Part shown: one piece after another, positions 47,746 through 59,786 of the stretch
How positions within the stretch are numbered: position 1 is the stretch's first letter
Layout of the letters: each line of letters begins with the position of its first letter
Assembly (NCBI GenBank): GCA_023853785.1
Contig: JAJIRX010001050.1
Span: 1-64,000, forward strand
Direction of reading: 5' to 3'
DNA from: Psilocybe azurescens
Taxonomy: Eukaryota > Basidiomycota > Agaricomycetes > Agaricales > Agrocybaceae
DNA length: 64,000 bases
Notes under the pieces: model-generated
Told to the model about the DNA's origin: nothing
Seen by the model: the letters and a program-made list of their open reading frames with translations, nothing else
The model's database searches: none
Position numbers and translations under genes: made by a program

Positions 47746-47892
47746 ATGATAATGTATATGTATGGTATTACCTCCGAAAGCTATATATTATATGATATAT
47801 GCAAGTCCCTACACTCCAATGTGGCTCACACCCAATTCCTATACAAAATAAGAATGATACACTAGGATGATATACATTATGAGCCAGTGTAC
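47746..47892. mobile_element. Orphan right end of a pogo-like element
   Basis: TATACATTATGAG followed by GTGTACTGTA (about 47868-47891) matches the right terminus of the 39468-40049 element. No left partner is found nearby, so this is a decayed or truncated second copy. Confidence 0.45.
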
Positions 47893-48129
47893 TGTAATCT
47901 TAGAAACCACTCCATGGGCATATATCATTACTTTCAATCTGTATATTTGTGATATATTAGACTACATGACAACTGAAAATCAAACTGAATGCATAAGTAT
48001 ACATAGTTGTAGACCAGATTTCTCTAATTGCCATGACTGATCAAAGGCTTTTGGCACCAGTTTTGAAAAAGTTCAAACTGTAAGCCAGTATAGTCCACGT
48101 CGTGCAGAGCAAGGAATAGTCTGACAAAC

Positions 48130-48260
48130 TTAATGAAAAGAAATTGGAACAGAAGAGCCTGATAGTAATATTTTGTCTTGACTTCCAATGTATATCAGCT
48201 TGAAAGTAAACCATGAAATGCTTACTACATATAAACAATGAGATAAACCCAAAATCCATT
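48130..48260 (-). pseudogene. Cytochrome P450 N-terminal relic
   Basis: The minus strand reads SWFTFKLIYIGSQDK and then LLSGSSVPIS, aligning with the anchor and hinge WLTFKLLRFGRRDKNLPPGPPTIPI-type sequence of the neighbouring P450s. A degenerate ATG-started frame overlaps it. Prolines of the hinge are replaced and stops follow. It is a short remnant of a sixth array member. Confidence 0.5.
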
Positions 48261-49087
48261 GTGCAAGAAATTGACCAGTGGTGGTTGTGACATGGGAAGA
48301 CTTCTCCAAGCTGAGAGTCAATGACTAACAGAGACCAACATCAATTAAAACCTCAGAAAATAACTACAGAACTGAAGAGTCAGATGTTTTAAAAACAATG
48401 TCTAAATTGAATTAAAGAGAAAGAGAAAGATACTTATGAATAAATGGAACAAATCACATAGGTGATGAGTACCAAATTTTAGCCATTGTTTGAAGATTGA
48501 AAGTATCTGTCAGTGGAAGAAATCAGGTTCCATTTGTTGCAAAATTGTATCACCAAGAACCATCAAGAATTACCTGTTATAAAATAGAAGTGGTAACAAA
48601 TGGACACATTGACTTTAAAGGATAATAAAAGACTGAAAGATTGCAAAAAGTTTGGGGACTTGGCTTCAGCGCGTTGGAGACCGGGCCCATATTTTCCTCG
48701 GATGTGATTTGTCAGTTTGATTGTCACAACAGGCTCAAGTTGCTCCAGACGATCTCCCAAAATGCAGACAGTGTATCTTCAGCTGGATCCCCAGAACATG
48801 GGACATGAAGTTACCTGGAAGATCTAGGACCCTACTGGGAATCCTCACAATAGCGTGCTCCCAAGTATGTTCTCGTACCCAATTCCAATGGCAGATCACT
48901 GCCTATGTATCTCTAGTTTGACACTTGTTTGAAGATTACAGCTCCCTCATATTGAGATCATCGACAGTCGATGAGCGACTTCTCTGCTTAATCTCTCCAC
49001 CCGTGGCATCTACTCTCCTGCCACTATATTTAAGATATCTCTCCAAAATTCCGTGATGTGGCTTGGGTTCTCTCGCAAGTATCGAGG
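48261..49087. other. AT-rich spacer, no gene
   Basis: Probable continuation of the decayed sixth P450 and 3' flank of P450 E; nothing beyond that can be supported. Confidence 0.4.
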
Positions 49088-51412
49088 CTAGTCCAGTACT
49101 ACAGTCCTCTCATAACATTCTTTGATAACCTCGACCTTCTCTTTGCTTCGTGGGGTAATCTTGCACTGGAAAGGCTTAGGAGTTAAGGTTATGCCCTACA
49201 ATGTAGCCGTATTGAGAAGAGTGGTCGGTATGTCATGACTTAGAGAGAGAGTAGACTAACATCAAGATATTCATTTTCAATGTCCCATGTCGGTGGTTGC
49301 CTGTCTGATTCATTCATGGGGGCAAAGTCGAATGCCCATAGAAGGCGCATAATAGCAAGACTCTGATCAGGATGTCCAACATGCTCAGTTAGCCGTTACA
49401 GAATAAAAGAATGGAATACATACGGAATTGGTATTGGCAAGATGCATTCCGGGACATAGCCTCTGAAGAACATTTGCAAAATATCATCACTTCGTCATGG
49501 TGACAGAGGAGAGGGATATATGCAAATCCAAGGTCATACATACCTTTCCGCTTCCAAATTGAAGTGTAGATCGGATGTTACCCACGCCCTCAGGAAGCCC
49601 AGGTTTGGTTCCATCTGGGGTCAACAGATAGCGTTCTGGCCAAAAGTCTTCCGGACGTTCAAATATATCTGCGGATCCTCATGTTCGTAAATACGAATAT
49701 CGTTGGGGAGTCAATACGCACTTGGATCATGAAATACGCCGTCTTTAATTTGCCCTATAAGCGACACAATCATGCCTATCACAAAAGTCGGAGAGTACTT
49801 ACATATATTCATGAAAATGGGTGTTCCCTTTGGAATTGTATATCCCCGATACTAACATGGTCAATGTTAAGTCCAAAGAAGACAATATGACTTCGGCTCG
49901 GGAACTCACTTCGCAATCATTGACCGGGGCATGTGGAACAGCAGTAGGTGCAACAGGTCTTAAACGGTGTGTCTAGCAAAGTTTTTCAGTTTCATTAGGG
50001 ATAACGAATCATATTTGGTCGAAAATAGATCACATCGAACCTCTTTAATCACAGCTTGCACATACGGCAAGTTATGAATATCATTAGGAACCGGCATTCT
50101 TCTCTCTCCAATAACATTATCGATTTCCTTCTGCGCTTTCCGCAAAGATGCCGGAGACTTAACGAGACAGAGAAACAAGTTCTTCAAATGTGAAGCTGTT
50201 GTCTCCGATCCGCCGTCCAACAAAACTCCGCAGATGTAACTATCAATGGAAAGAACAGAGCAGATGAAAATAGATGATCAATAAAAGTTCAATAATGACT
50301 GATTAGGGAAGAATCGAACATACGCAATAGTTTCCCGATCCAATCCAAGTTCAGCTTGTCTTTCTATAATCCTCTCAACAAATGTGTTCTGTTTAATCCC
50401 ACTACTCGCTCTCTTTTCTGCATCGTCAAGAAGCCCAAAGTACAACGACCGCTGTAGCTCTCTCGTATCCCTCCAAAGCTTTTTCCAAGGCGCCCAGCGC
50501 TCTGGGATATACTTTAGAACCGGAACAAAGTCAACGGGTGCAGCCTCAGGTGAGAACGCTTTCGAGAATTGAAGGATGAAGTCTCGGAACAACGTAGCCA
50601 CCGGCGAGTCGTGTCTTGGTGTTGGCTTTCCAAAGACGATGGAAGTTATAAACGAAAGCGTTGTGGGTGATATGTGGCTGTAGAACTCCTAGGCATAGGT
50701 TTCGTGTCGATGGTGTCGTCAGGCTCATTGGGGCAATGGATGAAGAAACTTTGGTTACCTCGGGGCAATGTAAAATATCATAGAGGAGCTGCGTCGTCTC
50801 TGCGTCCTGGATAAGAAAGTATTTCTGGACACCTTGAGGGGACACCATCGGCTGGATCACTTTACGACTTATTTTCCAAAAATGGCTTGCTGTATGCATA
50901 ATGGTAAGTGGAGGTTCGTCCTATACGGTGTATATGACACAATTGATTCTTACCAGAAGGGGCCGTAACAAAGTATTTCCCCCAGTGACAACATCCAAGC
51001 CGGAAAAGGCAGGACGGGACGACAGCTCAGCGCTACGGTCATCAAGGAGCTCTGTAATGCTCCTCATGTCTGAGAGCACGACAATAGTTCCGTTTACCAC
51101 TTTGAGCTACTCGTCCGAGTTAGTCTATTGACTCCCAACTACGATGAAAGGAACCTGTACCGAGATAATTCCGCCATATTCCTTGGCCCTGTGCTCATAA
51201 TCTCCCGTTAGCGGAAACGAAGTGGAAACAGCATAAGGTAGTCGTGCATACCTTAGAAAGGGGAATTTGCGAGGGAGCAAGTGTACATTTCCCAAAATTG
51301 GAATAGTCGGCGGGCCAGGTGGTAAGTTCTTGTCCCGGCGACCGAAACGGAGCAGCTTGAAAGTCAACCAAGCTACAGCAAGTAGCACGACGAAGGAGAT
51401 GTTCTTATCCAT
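49088..51412 (-). CDS. Cytochrome P450 monooxygenase E
   Basis: Anchor MDKNISFVVLLAVAWLTFKL, hinge [57 protein letters not shown]-helix GGSETTA, ExxR as ETHR spliced across an intron, haem loop [18 protein letters not shown]-terminus GITLTPKPFQCKITPRS and VEVIKECYERTVVLD. In the exons I followed, this member kept its frame without correction, so it is the best candidate for an active enzyme. The same-strand small protein gene copy 2 stands 826 bases upstream, matching the B plus copy-1 arrangement. Confidence 0.87.
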
Positions 51413-52237
51413 TGGCGTACAGGATCCTTTCTATCGCGGTGGTTGGCCTGGAATTGTGGAGTGTAAGATTGAGTCAGGAAAGAAGTGTATGTTGGTAGAT
51501 TACACACCAACACACAGAGAAACTCGGGAGAAGAACGAAATCACACGTACCATTGATAAAAGATCTCATGCATACTTATAATATTGGATGACATTGTGTA
51601 AAAAGGCATTAAAAATTGAAATAGAAGCCAACTTTGGAATAGGAGCAAGGGAACTGCCGTATCGTAAGTACTTCTTTCACATTATAATACTGTACCAACT
51701 GTTTCTGCTGTCTCAGAGTCGATTAGACTTCAGTAGCTACACTATTTGATAATACCATGAATCGATACACATGAATATTGTCGGTCAGTAATTGAGCGGA
51801 TAAGTCAGGTGAACTTGGGCATAGCAATAGAAATGATAGTGTTGAGTTCATGTACATAATACTGGTTACGCAGGCACTCGTTGGGTCGAGTCGAGTGTCA
51901 CCCGGTGAGTTCTGAACCGATTACCGACAGTAGTATTGAGTTGTACGTACATTTTCCCTCTCAGCTGCAGACCTGACAGCATTCATGTCGGATGCTGGCC
52001 CTAGGCTTGACGGTCTCTGGACTATTCTCTCCCGCTATTCCACAACCCTGCAACTTGTCAGAAGGCAAGGGTGTCTTTCCTCAAGGTCTAAGTGATAATG
52101 ATCTTCGTTGAAACCTACCACGCCTGGCAACGACAATACGTACTAGAATATAGAGACAACGCCACCAAGTGCCGCTCAGGGTTGTTCAGATGTGTAAGTA
52201 CATTGAATACGATGACACGCTTGGCGAACGGAGGATG
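51413..52237. other. P450 E promoter side and spacer
   Basis: No gene recognised. Confidence 0.4.
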
Positions 52238-53016
52238 TTAGGCGACAACAGAACCCGTATTCGACATGTGCATTGCGTAAATCTCTGAGACGGAGACTGC
52301 CTGTGGCGATTTCTCCGTTTTATTTCCTATATTGTCGGAACATGGGGGCAGGCAAGAGCGAGGTTTCAATAAATTGATTTGAAAATGATAACTATTGGTG
52401 TTCTTGGGCAGAGCATACACAGAGGTTAACCATCTAGGATGCCTATGAAGTCTTCTCGGCGATGGGAAGTCCTTCCCTGTGACCGTCTTGTATCCCGTTC
52501 GGATGGCGCTCGCGACCTGGGCATCTTTGGATTGCTCGATGGCTGATTCGTTGGACTGGTCGCCGGCTTTAAGGACGTGTTCTTGAACTAGGTCAATGGC
52601 TAGACGCGGGGCATGAAAAGGGCACGAAAACGTTAAGGTATGGTTAGTGAACGATGCTGCCATGCGGGGGCGCACAGTGGGAATTTAAGTAGTTCAAGTA
52701 CCTTTGTCGAGGTAATCTGTGAAAGCGAGTAATCATGTCAGCAGTCGGTTAGGGTGGGACAACGGGTGGAAGAACGAAGATAGTTGACGTGTTAAACGTC
52801 AAAAAGATGGAGGGATAAACCATGAAAGATACGACAGACCTTCCTTCTTCTCTCCTTTCTCGCCTCCTCCGAGGACACCGTTGATAGCGCCAAGGATGGC
52901 ACTGGTAGCATTGTTCTGAGCATTGTTCTCAGTCTTGTCGTTCGACTCGGCACCATTGGTGGTCTGAGTCTTGCTCGCGCTCTCGACTTCGTTGACGACC
53001 TTCTTCAAAAATCCAT
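52238..53016 (-). CDS. Small conserved fungal protein, copy 2
   Basis: Paralogue of the gene at 34036-34672. It has MDFLKKVVNEVESASKTQ, SAILGAINGVLGGGEKGEKK, a short exon for DYLDK, then AIDLVQEHVLKAGDQSNES and GYKTVTGKDFP. Exon 1 to exon 2 phase is correct here. The ATG (53014-53016) is in frame only if the A-run 53007-53011 (plus strand) has one more base. The C-terminal frame runs on about 65 residues beyond the conserved TGKDF and may be read-through of a lost stop or intron. Soluble; function unknown. Confidence 0.65.
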
Positions 53017-55305
53017 TGCTGAGAGGGTATGTGTACGTGGATTAGAAGGTATAGAGTGAGTTGATCGATGGGGAGATGTGAAAGGGCGATAAAAATGCGG
53101 AAAGCGTTCGTGCAGGAATAAACACCCGCGCCTTTATGATGAGCCCTCGAATTTGAAATTGATCGGATCCATGTAAGCCCCTGTGCGAACTGCCGTTCAA
53201 GTTCAAACCTGTCGTCAACTTGAAGAATGTATGCTCATGTCATTGATTTCAGTGACTTTAAACAGGTTCGGTGCTGCGATGTTTGTGGATGATGTGGATG
53301 ATCTATGTAACATCATTTCTGGATAAGCCTACACGTTACTGAATAGAGAAGAAACCGTTGATTAACGTGAAGTCTCACAAGGATCCCTGGTATTGCGAAG
53401 TTGTGTGAGCATTGCGCATACAGAAACATATATTTACTGCGAACTAAATTATCGTCAGAACAGTCCGTCCCGAGCAAGGTGGACGACACGCACCGCTAAG
53501 TAGTGACCGGGCACATTGATCTTTGCGCGTACTTGAGGTGTGATAGCATAAGGCTTCTATCGATAGCGAAGCCTGCATTCAGACGTTTCTGGGTGAGAGG
53601 TTCTGGACGATGGGATGGTCTCAGTCAAAGGCAATCTACACGTAAGTAGAAAATAGAAAAGAGATACCCCAGAATGGGGTTAGCCAAAGTTTAAATCTAA
53701 CCAACCCATGTCACGGGACTTGCCAATCGAATTCAGATTCAGAACCCACCAAAATTAGACCTAACAACAGCATGGTTATCGAAATTAAAGCAGACCGTCT
53801 GGCATTCGTATAAGAAGATAACTCAGTACGTGTGCAATGGACTATGTATATTTATTAGTACCTATAAGAAGATAACTATATGGGATGGTAAGTAAAATAG
53901 TATAGAACATAATAAACGACGAGTACTCACCTCAGTACGTGTGCAACGGACTGAGGGAGTGCTACGTCAACGAAAAGGTATTTAACAAAGAATATATGAA
54001 TGTTATGGGTGACTAGAATTAGCACTATAATGTCAACGTAGACTTGGTGGACCGTCACTTGTGCCAAACGCGGTTTGCATTCCAATACTGCCAAGCAGCT
54101 TGTAAACTCAACAATTCGGATACATATAGTTCGTAGGCTGGAGGTCAGTGACAAGTATCACTTCGTTGGCTACAAATAGAGTGCACAACAGAATTATATC
54201 CCAGTAACAGCAAAGCATGGTTTCTACAAACCTAGTTACCCTGATGCCCCTAATCCACCATTCTTGGCAACCATTTGGCGCGTAAGTAAGATGTGAGTCT
54301 CTCGCTGTAATATTTACCAGACAAAGTACGTACTACATCGTAGTATGTATGGAAAATTTGTACTGTATTGCTTTTTCTGTAAGTAGTACTCTCATACCAT
54401 GGCTAATCCTGCTACTACTACTAGGGGATGAAGACTTATATCGGTGATACTAATAGTGCATCGGAACAGGGGACGAATCGACAGGGATAGCAAGTCAGAC
54501 ATGTCTTACGGCGTCAAAGAGACATTGCAATGTCGTCTATTTAAAAGTGAAAATCATATACAGGGGGGGTCGTGACAACAATCAGAACTCAGAATTTCTC
54601 ACTTAGTCGGTGTTCGTCAACTATGCCAGGATGTTTATAAAAGACAGTGTGATCTCGGGGACTGAATTGACGGCGCCTACAATTCATGTCTCTGTTCAGA
54701 CTTTCAAATCATTGGGCATTAGATGGGCCCTGCTTCAGGCGCAAACCCAGGACGCTTGGTGTGCAAAATATCATCAATTAGCCGGTTCGAGTACGTGCGG
54801 GGACCACTATCATCGCACGATTGTCGGCGCTTGAGCGTGCGTACCGGCGTTTAAGTAGATACGGCGCTTCCTTATCTCCGAAACATTGTCAACTTGTCTA
54901 TTTTGACGCCAATTGGTAAGCGCGTGTGAGATACATCAAGTGCTGCGCAATACGTAGTCATCACTTGAGGCATTACCAATAATCCGTAGAATACTTCGGA
55001 TGAGATGGGAGAATTGGTCGCAAACTCAACGCAAAGTGGACAATTTTGGCAATGAGAACCAGGTTGGGCCTGGGCGTCTATCCGTCTTTCAAGTACAAGT
55101 CCCGATATAAGCTACACGTGTCTACAAGTGTGTCAATTTACATTACGCTGGATAAATCGCTTTGTAATGCGTGTCAGATCGCATGCCATTGATTAACTGG
55201 GAAAAATACGGAGGTAATCAGCATAAAAGCCATCGAACCATAATTTTAAAAGCAGTGTTCCTTTCTTCATCATCGCAGAACCTTCTATCTGCATATCATC
55301 TCACT
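53017..55305. other. Long intergenic stretch with local direct repeats
   Basis: CTCAGTACGTGTGCAA occurs at about 53823 and 53931, and TAAGAAGATAACT at about 53812 and 53866. A plus ORF at 54610-54834 has no recognisable features. No gene called. Confidence 0.4.
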
Positions 55306-56820
55306 ATGCCAACTGTCCCAGCCAACACAAAATCCCGAGTGCTTGTCACTGGCGCCAACGGTTATGTTGCTATGTGGCTTGTTCGCGTGCTCCTCGAGCA
55401 AGGATATTTTGTCCGTGGCACAGTACGATCGGAGAGCAAGGGAAAGCAGCTAGACGAACATTTTGGGTCCTACGGAAACAAATTTGAGTGGGTGGTTGTT
55501 AATGATATAACCAAGGTGCCTATATTGCTGTTATTTGCCCTGCTATAGACTTATTATGCTAATCTACTGCTTAGGAGGGTGCCTTCGACGAGTTTGTGAT
55601 GGATGTTGATGCGATAGAGCATACGGCGTCTCCTGTAAGTCCAGAGAGTCAGGAAGATCCTCAAGGTAATGCTGTCCCGTAATGAATGAATTTTTAAGTC
55701 AGGCCCAACTAACTATAGTCATTCAAGAGTATATTCGACCTGCTGTTCAAGGCACTGTGAGCATTCTAACAAGTGCCATGAAATTCGGGTATGCATTCCG
55801 TATCAGCGTTGCTTACTGCTCCTATTGCTCAACTGAGGCTTTACAGTACCAATGTAAAACGAGTCGTCGTGACATCGTCCGTGGCGGCTCTGAGCAGAAC
55901 TGTGACTGGCCTCACAATCCTGGATGAGAAAGACTGGGGCGACGAGTTCGTCAAGGCGGCTGAAGAGCTTGGAACCAAGGCTGATGGTATTCTGAAATAT
56001 TTGGCTTCCAAAATTTATCAGAACGAGGTCAGGGACTCATTATCGATCGCATCTCGCCTGAAGACTCAATGTGTACATAGCTACCTGGGAGTTTTACGCA
56101 AAACACAAGGCCAAACTTGGATGGGATCTGGTCGTCCTTAACCCTTCGCATGTAAGCAAAATGCAAACCTCATACCTGATTATTTCCATCTCTTATAAAG
56201 TTTCTAGGTCATAGGTGTGAGTCTTCTCCTGCTTCTCAGATAAAATAATGTCACACTAAATATGATGGCACCCTTAGCCACCTTTGCAAGACTTCAGAAA
56301 TCTAGGCGAGGAAACTCTATCTCTCCAAAGATGGTACAACTTTGCTTGCCAAGATCAAGATGACGATTTCCTGAAGACGACATATAACTATGTCGATGTC
56401 CGCGACGTTTCTGCAGCTCATGTCGAAGCTATCAAGAAGGAAGCTGCCGGAGGCGAGAGAATTATAATTTCTGCTGGTAAGCATGCCCATTATCTTACCA
56501 TCACAATTTCGAGCCCTGACGATGGCGTAATAAAGATTCCTCTACATGGCAGGATACACGTATGTCTATTATTCTTGTGCGTAAACATCAGAGATTGACG
56601 CAAATTTTACATTAGGCAATATGATGTTCTCCCTCCGGCCAGACCTCTATACATCTGGAGTTCTTCCCCGTGGAAATGCTGAGCTGACATCGGAGATACT
56701 TCTGGTGTTGAACTCTCAGAAAGCCCAAAAATACTGGGGATCAAGTACAAGAGCCTGGAAGAATCCACTCTTGCTACATTGGCGGAGTATGAGACAAGGG
56801 GCCTGCTCGGACAGAAGTAG
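55306..56820 (+). CDS. NAD(P)-dependent extended-SDR reductase (cinnamyl-alcohol/dihydroflavonol-reductase-like)
   Basis: The start ATG 55306 gives MPTVPANTKSRVLVTGANGYVA, the TGxxGxxA Rossmann dinucleotide motif. GTVRSESKG, the HTASP block, YIRPAVQGTVSILTSAM and VKRVVVTSSVAAL follow. The catalytic YxxxK reads YLASK. Later blocks are LGWDLVVLNPSH, YNYVDVRDVSAAHVEAI, ERIIISAG and LGIKYKSLEESTLATL near the end. The family reduces aldehydes or ketones with NAD(P)H in the cytosol. About eight short introns are required. Two one-base problems: at the donor GAGGTCAG near 56027, and the A-run 56727-56731 where six fit. The segment between HTASP and YIRPAV appears shortened. A second, mostly deleted copy follows at 57.3 kb. 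Confidence 0.8.
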
Positions 56821-57229
56821 AGGGAGCACCTATCGATGCCTATTTTAACAGGATCATGTTAGAGAGATTGTATTGAGATTATATCGTAAGCATTGCGCAT
56901 CGGAATTCGAATGAACCCTGGAGTCATATATGATATGATATAACTGTGATGATAAAAATAAGCCCAGGTGTAAATGCTCTTTTGATACGTCTGATTTCAG
57001 TTCTGTGGCACATATCAATAGGACGTCAGTCTTTCGTGTGCGGAGCTTGTTGTGATTAATCCCTCTCACATCACTGCTCTATGCGTTCTCCTTTTGCTTA
57101 CCGAATCGAACTACACAGGTCCTTGGTGTTAGAACATCGATGTACTTTAAGGGTGCATGCTAATAATACCGGATGGTTTTTAGCCACCGCCACTGTATTT
57201 AAAGGCTATGCCCGAAGTCATTCGCTTTG

Positions 57230-57371
57230 TTGAACTGTGGTATGAATATATGTCCAAGGACCATCCGGATGAAATCCTTCAGAAAGGATATACTGTAACT
57301 ACATAGATGTCTGCGACGTCTCTGAAAAAGAAAGCCGCCCGGGGCGAACGATTGATAGTATCCGGAGGTAT
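57230..57371 (+). pseudogene. Relic of a second SDR reductase copy
   Basis: About 50 codons match the neighbouring reductase: CNYIDVCDVS against YNYVDVRDVS, and KKAARGERLIVSGG against KKEAAGGERIIISAG, ending at the same GTATGC-type donor. Frame changes within it and everything upstream is missing. It is a remnant of a tandem duplication. Confidence 0.6.
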
Positions 57372-58377
57372 GCCTATGCCTCTGTTGACAATTAGGATCC
57401 TAAGCTTGCGAAATTTCGTGAAGGTTTATCAACCTGGCAGGAAACACGTGCATCATTTTCAAGTTCTTTGAATATCTTGATTATAGATGACTTGCTCTTC
57501 TCTCACAAGCCACGATACCCTCAGTATCTTGTTAAAAAAAGGATTACCTCTAGCAATTTGTTATTATGAAGGGGGAGGAAAATAAAGAGTTTCCCTTAAT
57601 GATAAACTCAACGATAATAAAACAAGTAAATTACTCGATATTAACGCTTTTCCATTAGGACGTGTTCTTTTTTTTTAGGGGGCCAGGTAGATGATACCTC
57701 CCTCCTATAAGAGTCACAAAGATATGACTCTCGACACACTGGCAATATTTGAAACGAGAAGATTGGTCATATATGTACGTATATATGCTATGTATCTCCA
57801 GCATCGCATATTCTAACGTACTGGGAAACATCCAGATCTGGATGTCGATTGGGTGTAACTTTGTGAAAAATTGTCACAATTCATCTTAATTCTCCAGCCG
57901 ATATCGCTGCAAAGAAGCAAATGCTTTCAAATGCGGTAAAGAATCTGCAACAATAAGACGTAGTGGCCATTCCGCTTGTACCCCCCTGACACAGCACCCA
58001 TATTACTGAACAAAAGGGCGCTTTTAGAGAACAGGATGGCCAGCGTCAGAGCGTTCCACTAGAAACTACAGAGAAAAGTGAGCTTTTGCGAGTAGGATAC
58101 TATGAATAGAGCTAGGAAGATGCGCCGCCATGGGATCTCAAGACCTACTTAACACCTTCCAAAGTTATCATCGACTGCGCCTCCTCGATGATAGTCAAGA
58201 GATTCCCGGCCTATCGCCCCGTTAAGTGCACTGAATGGGGTGAACGGGAGTATGGTGGAAAGCAGATTTCTCAATTGGTGATATTAATTAACGAAGACGA
58301 GAAAAAGGCCTACCTCCCAAGCAGCGTATAGCGCAATTAGTAAACACTTCCAGGACACGCTGAAAGACTGAATTATC
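57372..58377. other. Intergenic, no supported gene
   Basis: Only short ORFs; a short plus frame at about 58130-58222 (MGSQDLLNTFQSYHRLRLLD) looks protein-like but is too short to call. Confidence 0.4.
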
Positions 58378-59223
58378 TCAAGCCAGCGGCCATCCGATGT
58401 CCCCAGTATCTACACCAGTGTTGCACTTTTCGCACTTTGCTATATATCGACGTACAGATTTCCGTACGTTGGTTATACAACTAGATCCGGTTGATCTTAT
58501 CGTTATCTTCGTGCAGGGACATTCGGGGTAGGGTGCGAATGTAAGATGGGACGAGCAGGGGGTGGAGATTGTCAGGGAGATGAGGAAACGAGAGAGGGAG
58601 GCGGGTGCAGATGAACACAAAAAAAAAGCACAGGGAGGAGGCGAAGGAGAGGCCCCGTGTCAAGGGAAAGTAGGCGCTCGAGCGAGGGGGAGAGGATGGA
58701 GCTGATGGGTGTATTCCCGGAGGTACAGGTCGGGCTGTCGTTGGATGGTGCCGGTGCGGAAGAAGAAGCACACGATGGCGCAGAGCAGGATGGCGCAGAG
58801 CACCAAGCGAGGTACCGGAAGTAGAAGAAGGAGTGGGACAGTGCAAGAATCAAGCATTTCTTGTACCCAATCCTGAGGCCTGAAGATTGAGGAGGGGACG
58901 GTGGATGGGCATGGAGAACCGGAGGGCTGGGATGATGTCATTGCGGGGTATGAGAGCGGAAGTGCTAAGGAGGATGCGGGCTCCGAGGAGATGGCGGGTG
59001 GTGCCGCGGAGGAGTTTGGGTTCAAGGAAAAGAAGGCCTAACTCCAAACCCCAAACAAGCTAGGTGATAAGCGTAAGTCACTTCCTTGTTTTTTAATGTT
59101 TACATCTTCATGAAATTTATCATGATCTCGTTGAACAGCCATCAAATACATACAGGATCCTAACCCACGTTCGAATAGTGCGTCGTCTTTCTTTCTATCC
59201 TTTGATTTCTTCTTCTCCATCAC
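58378..59223 (-). CDS. Possible single-pass membrane protein, unrecognised
   Basis: The minus strand has an ATG-started lysine-rich piece at 59038-59223 (MMEKKKSKDRKKDDALFERG). A Ser/Pro/Ala-rich piece at 58660-59025 contains one strong hydrophobic helix (VPLLLLLPVPRLVLCAILLCAIVCFFF) described here by its centre near 58780. They could be exons of one gene; the acceptor before AFFSLNPNSS would be TTAG near 59040. A third Ser/Cys-rich frame continues to 58378. The exon structure is a guess and the family unknown. Confidence 0.3.
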
Positions 59224-59786
59224 CCGCCTTCTCTTCTCCCTCTTTTTTGACGATCTAAATGTTTATGCTGATATTCAACTTTCCCTCAGCTTATTTGGAG
59301 GCAGTCCTAATTTCACAATAACATTCTTGATCTACTCATGCATCTCCGGAACCATTCACTAATCGACAGCACACGACTCACAATGTCAATCCCCCGTGCT
59401 CTTCTTATGAGTACAGGTTCTGAGCGTCTTTCCCTGTCTCTCGTACAATCTTGACTCACTCATCATCCTAGTCTTTTCATCTAGGACTATTCATACAGTG
59501 ATTTTTCACGAGATTATTGTGACCAAGGATGTCACCATGACACAGTTAACATGTGTTTATTATCGTTGAAATTGAAGATTTGGTAGGTGAGATCAAGGTT
59601 TCGTACCCATACGGAATGCCTTCGGTACCCTTTGTCATGTTTGGAGGGTGTGAGTAGGCTCTAAGAAGATGAATAGAATTGTCTTGCATTTCTTGAGTCA
59701 TTAATTTTGTGGAGGATTCGGATGAGGTTATCAGAAGGTCTTCTCTGAAAATGTCTTGCCGAGTTCCTACCAGCATTCGGGCTGTA
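59224..59786. other. Spacer
   Basis: A minus ORF of 104 codons (59546-59860) overlaps the next element's left end and shows no recognisable features. No gene called. Confidence 0.4.
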
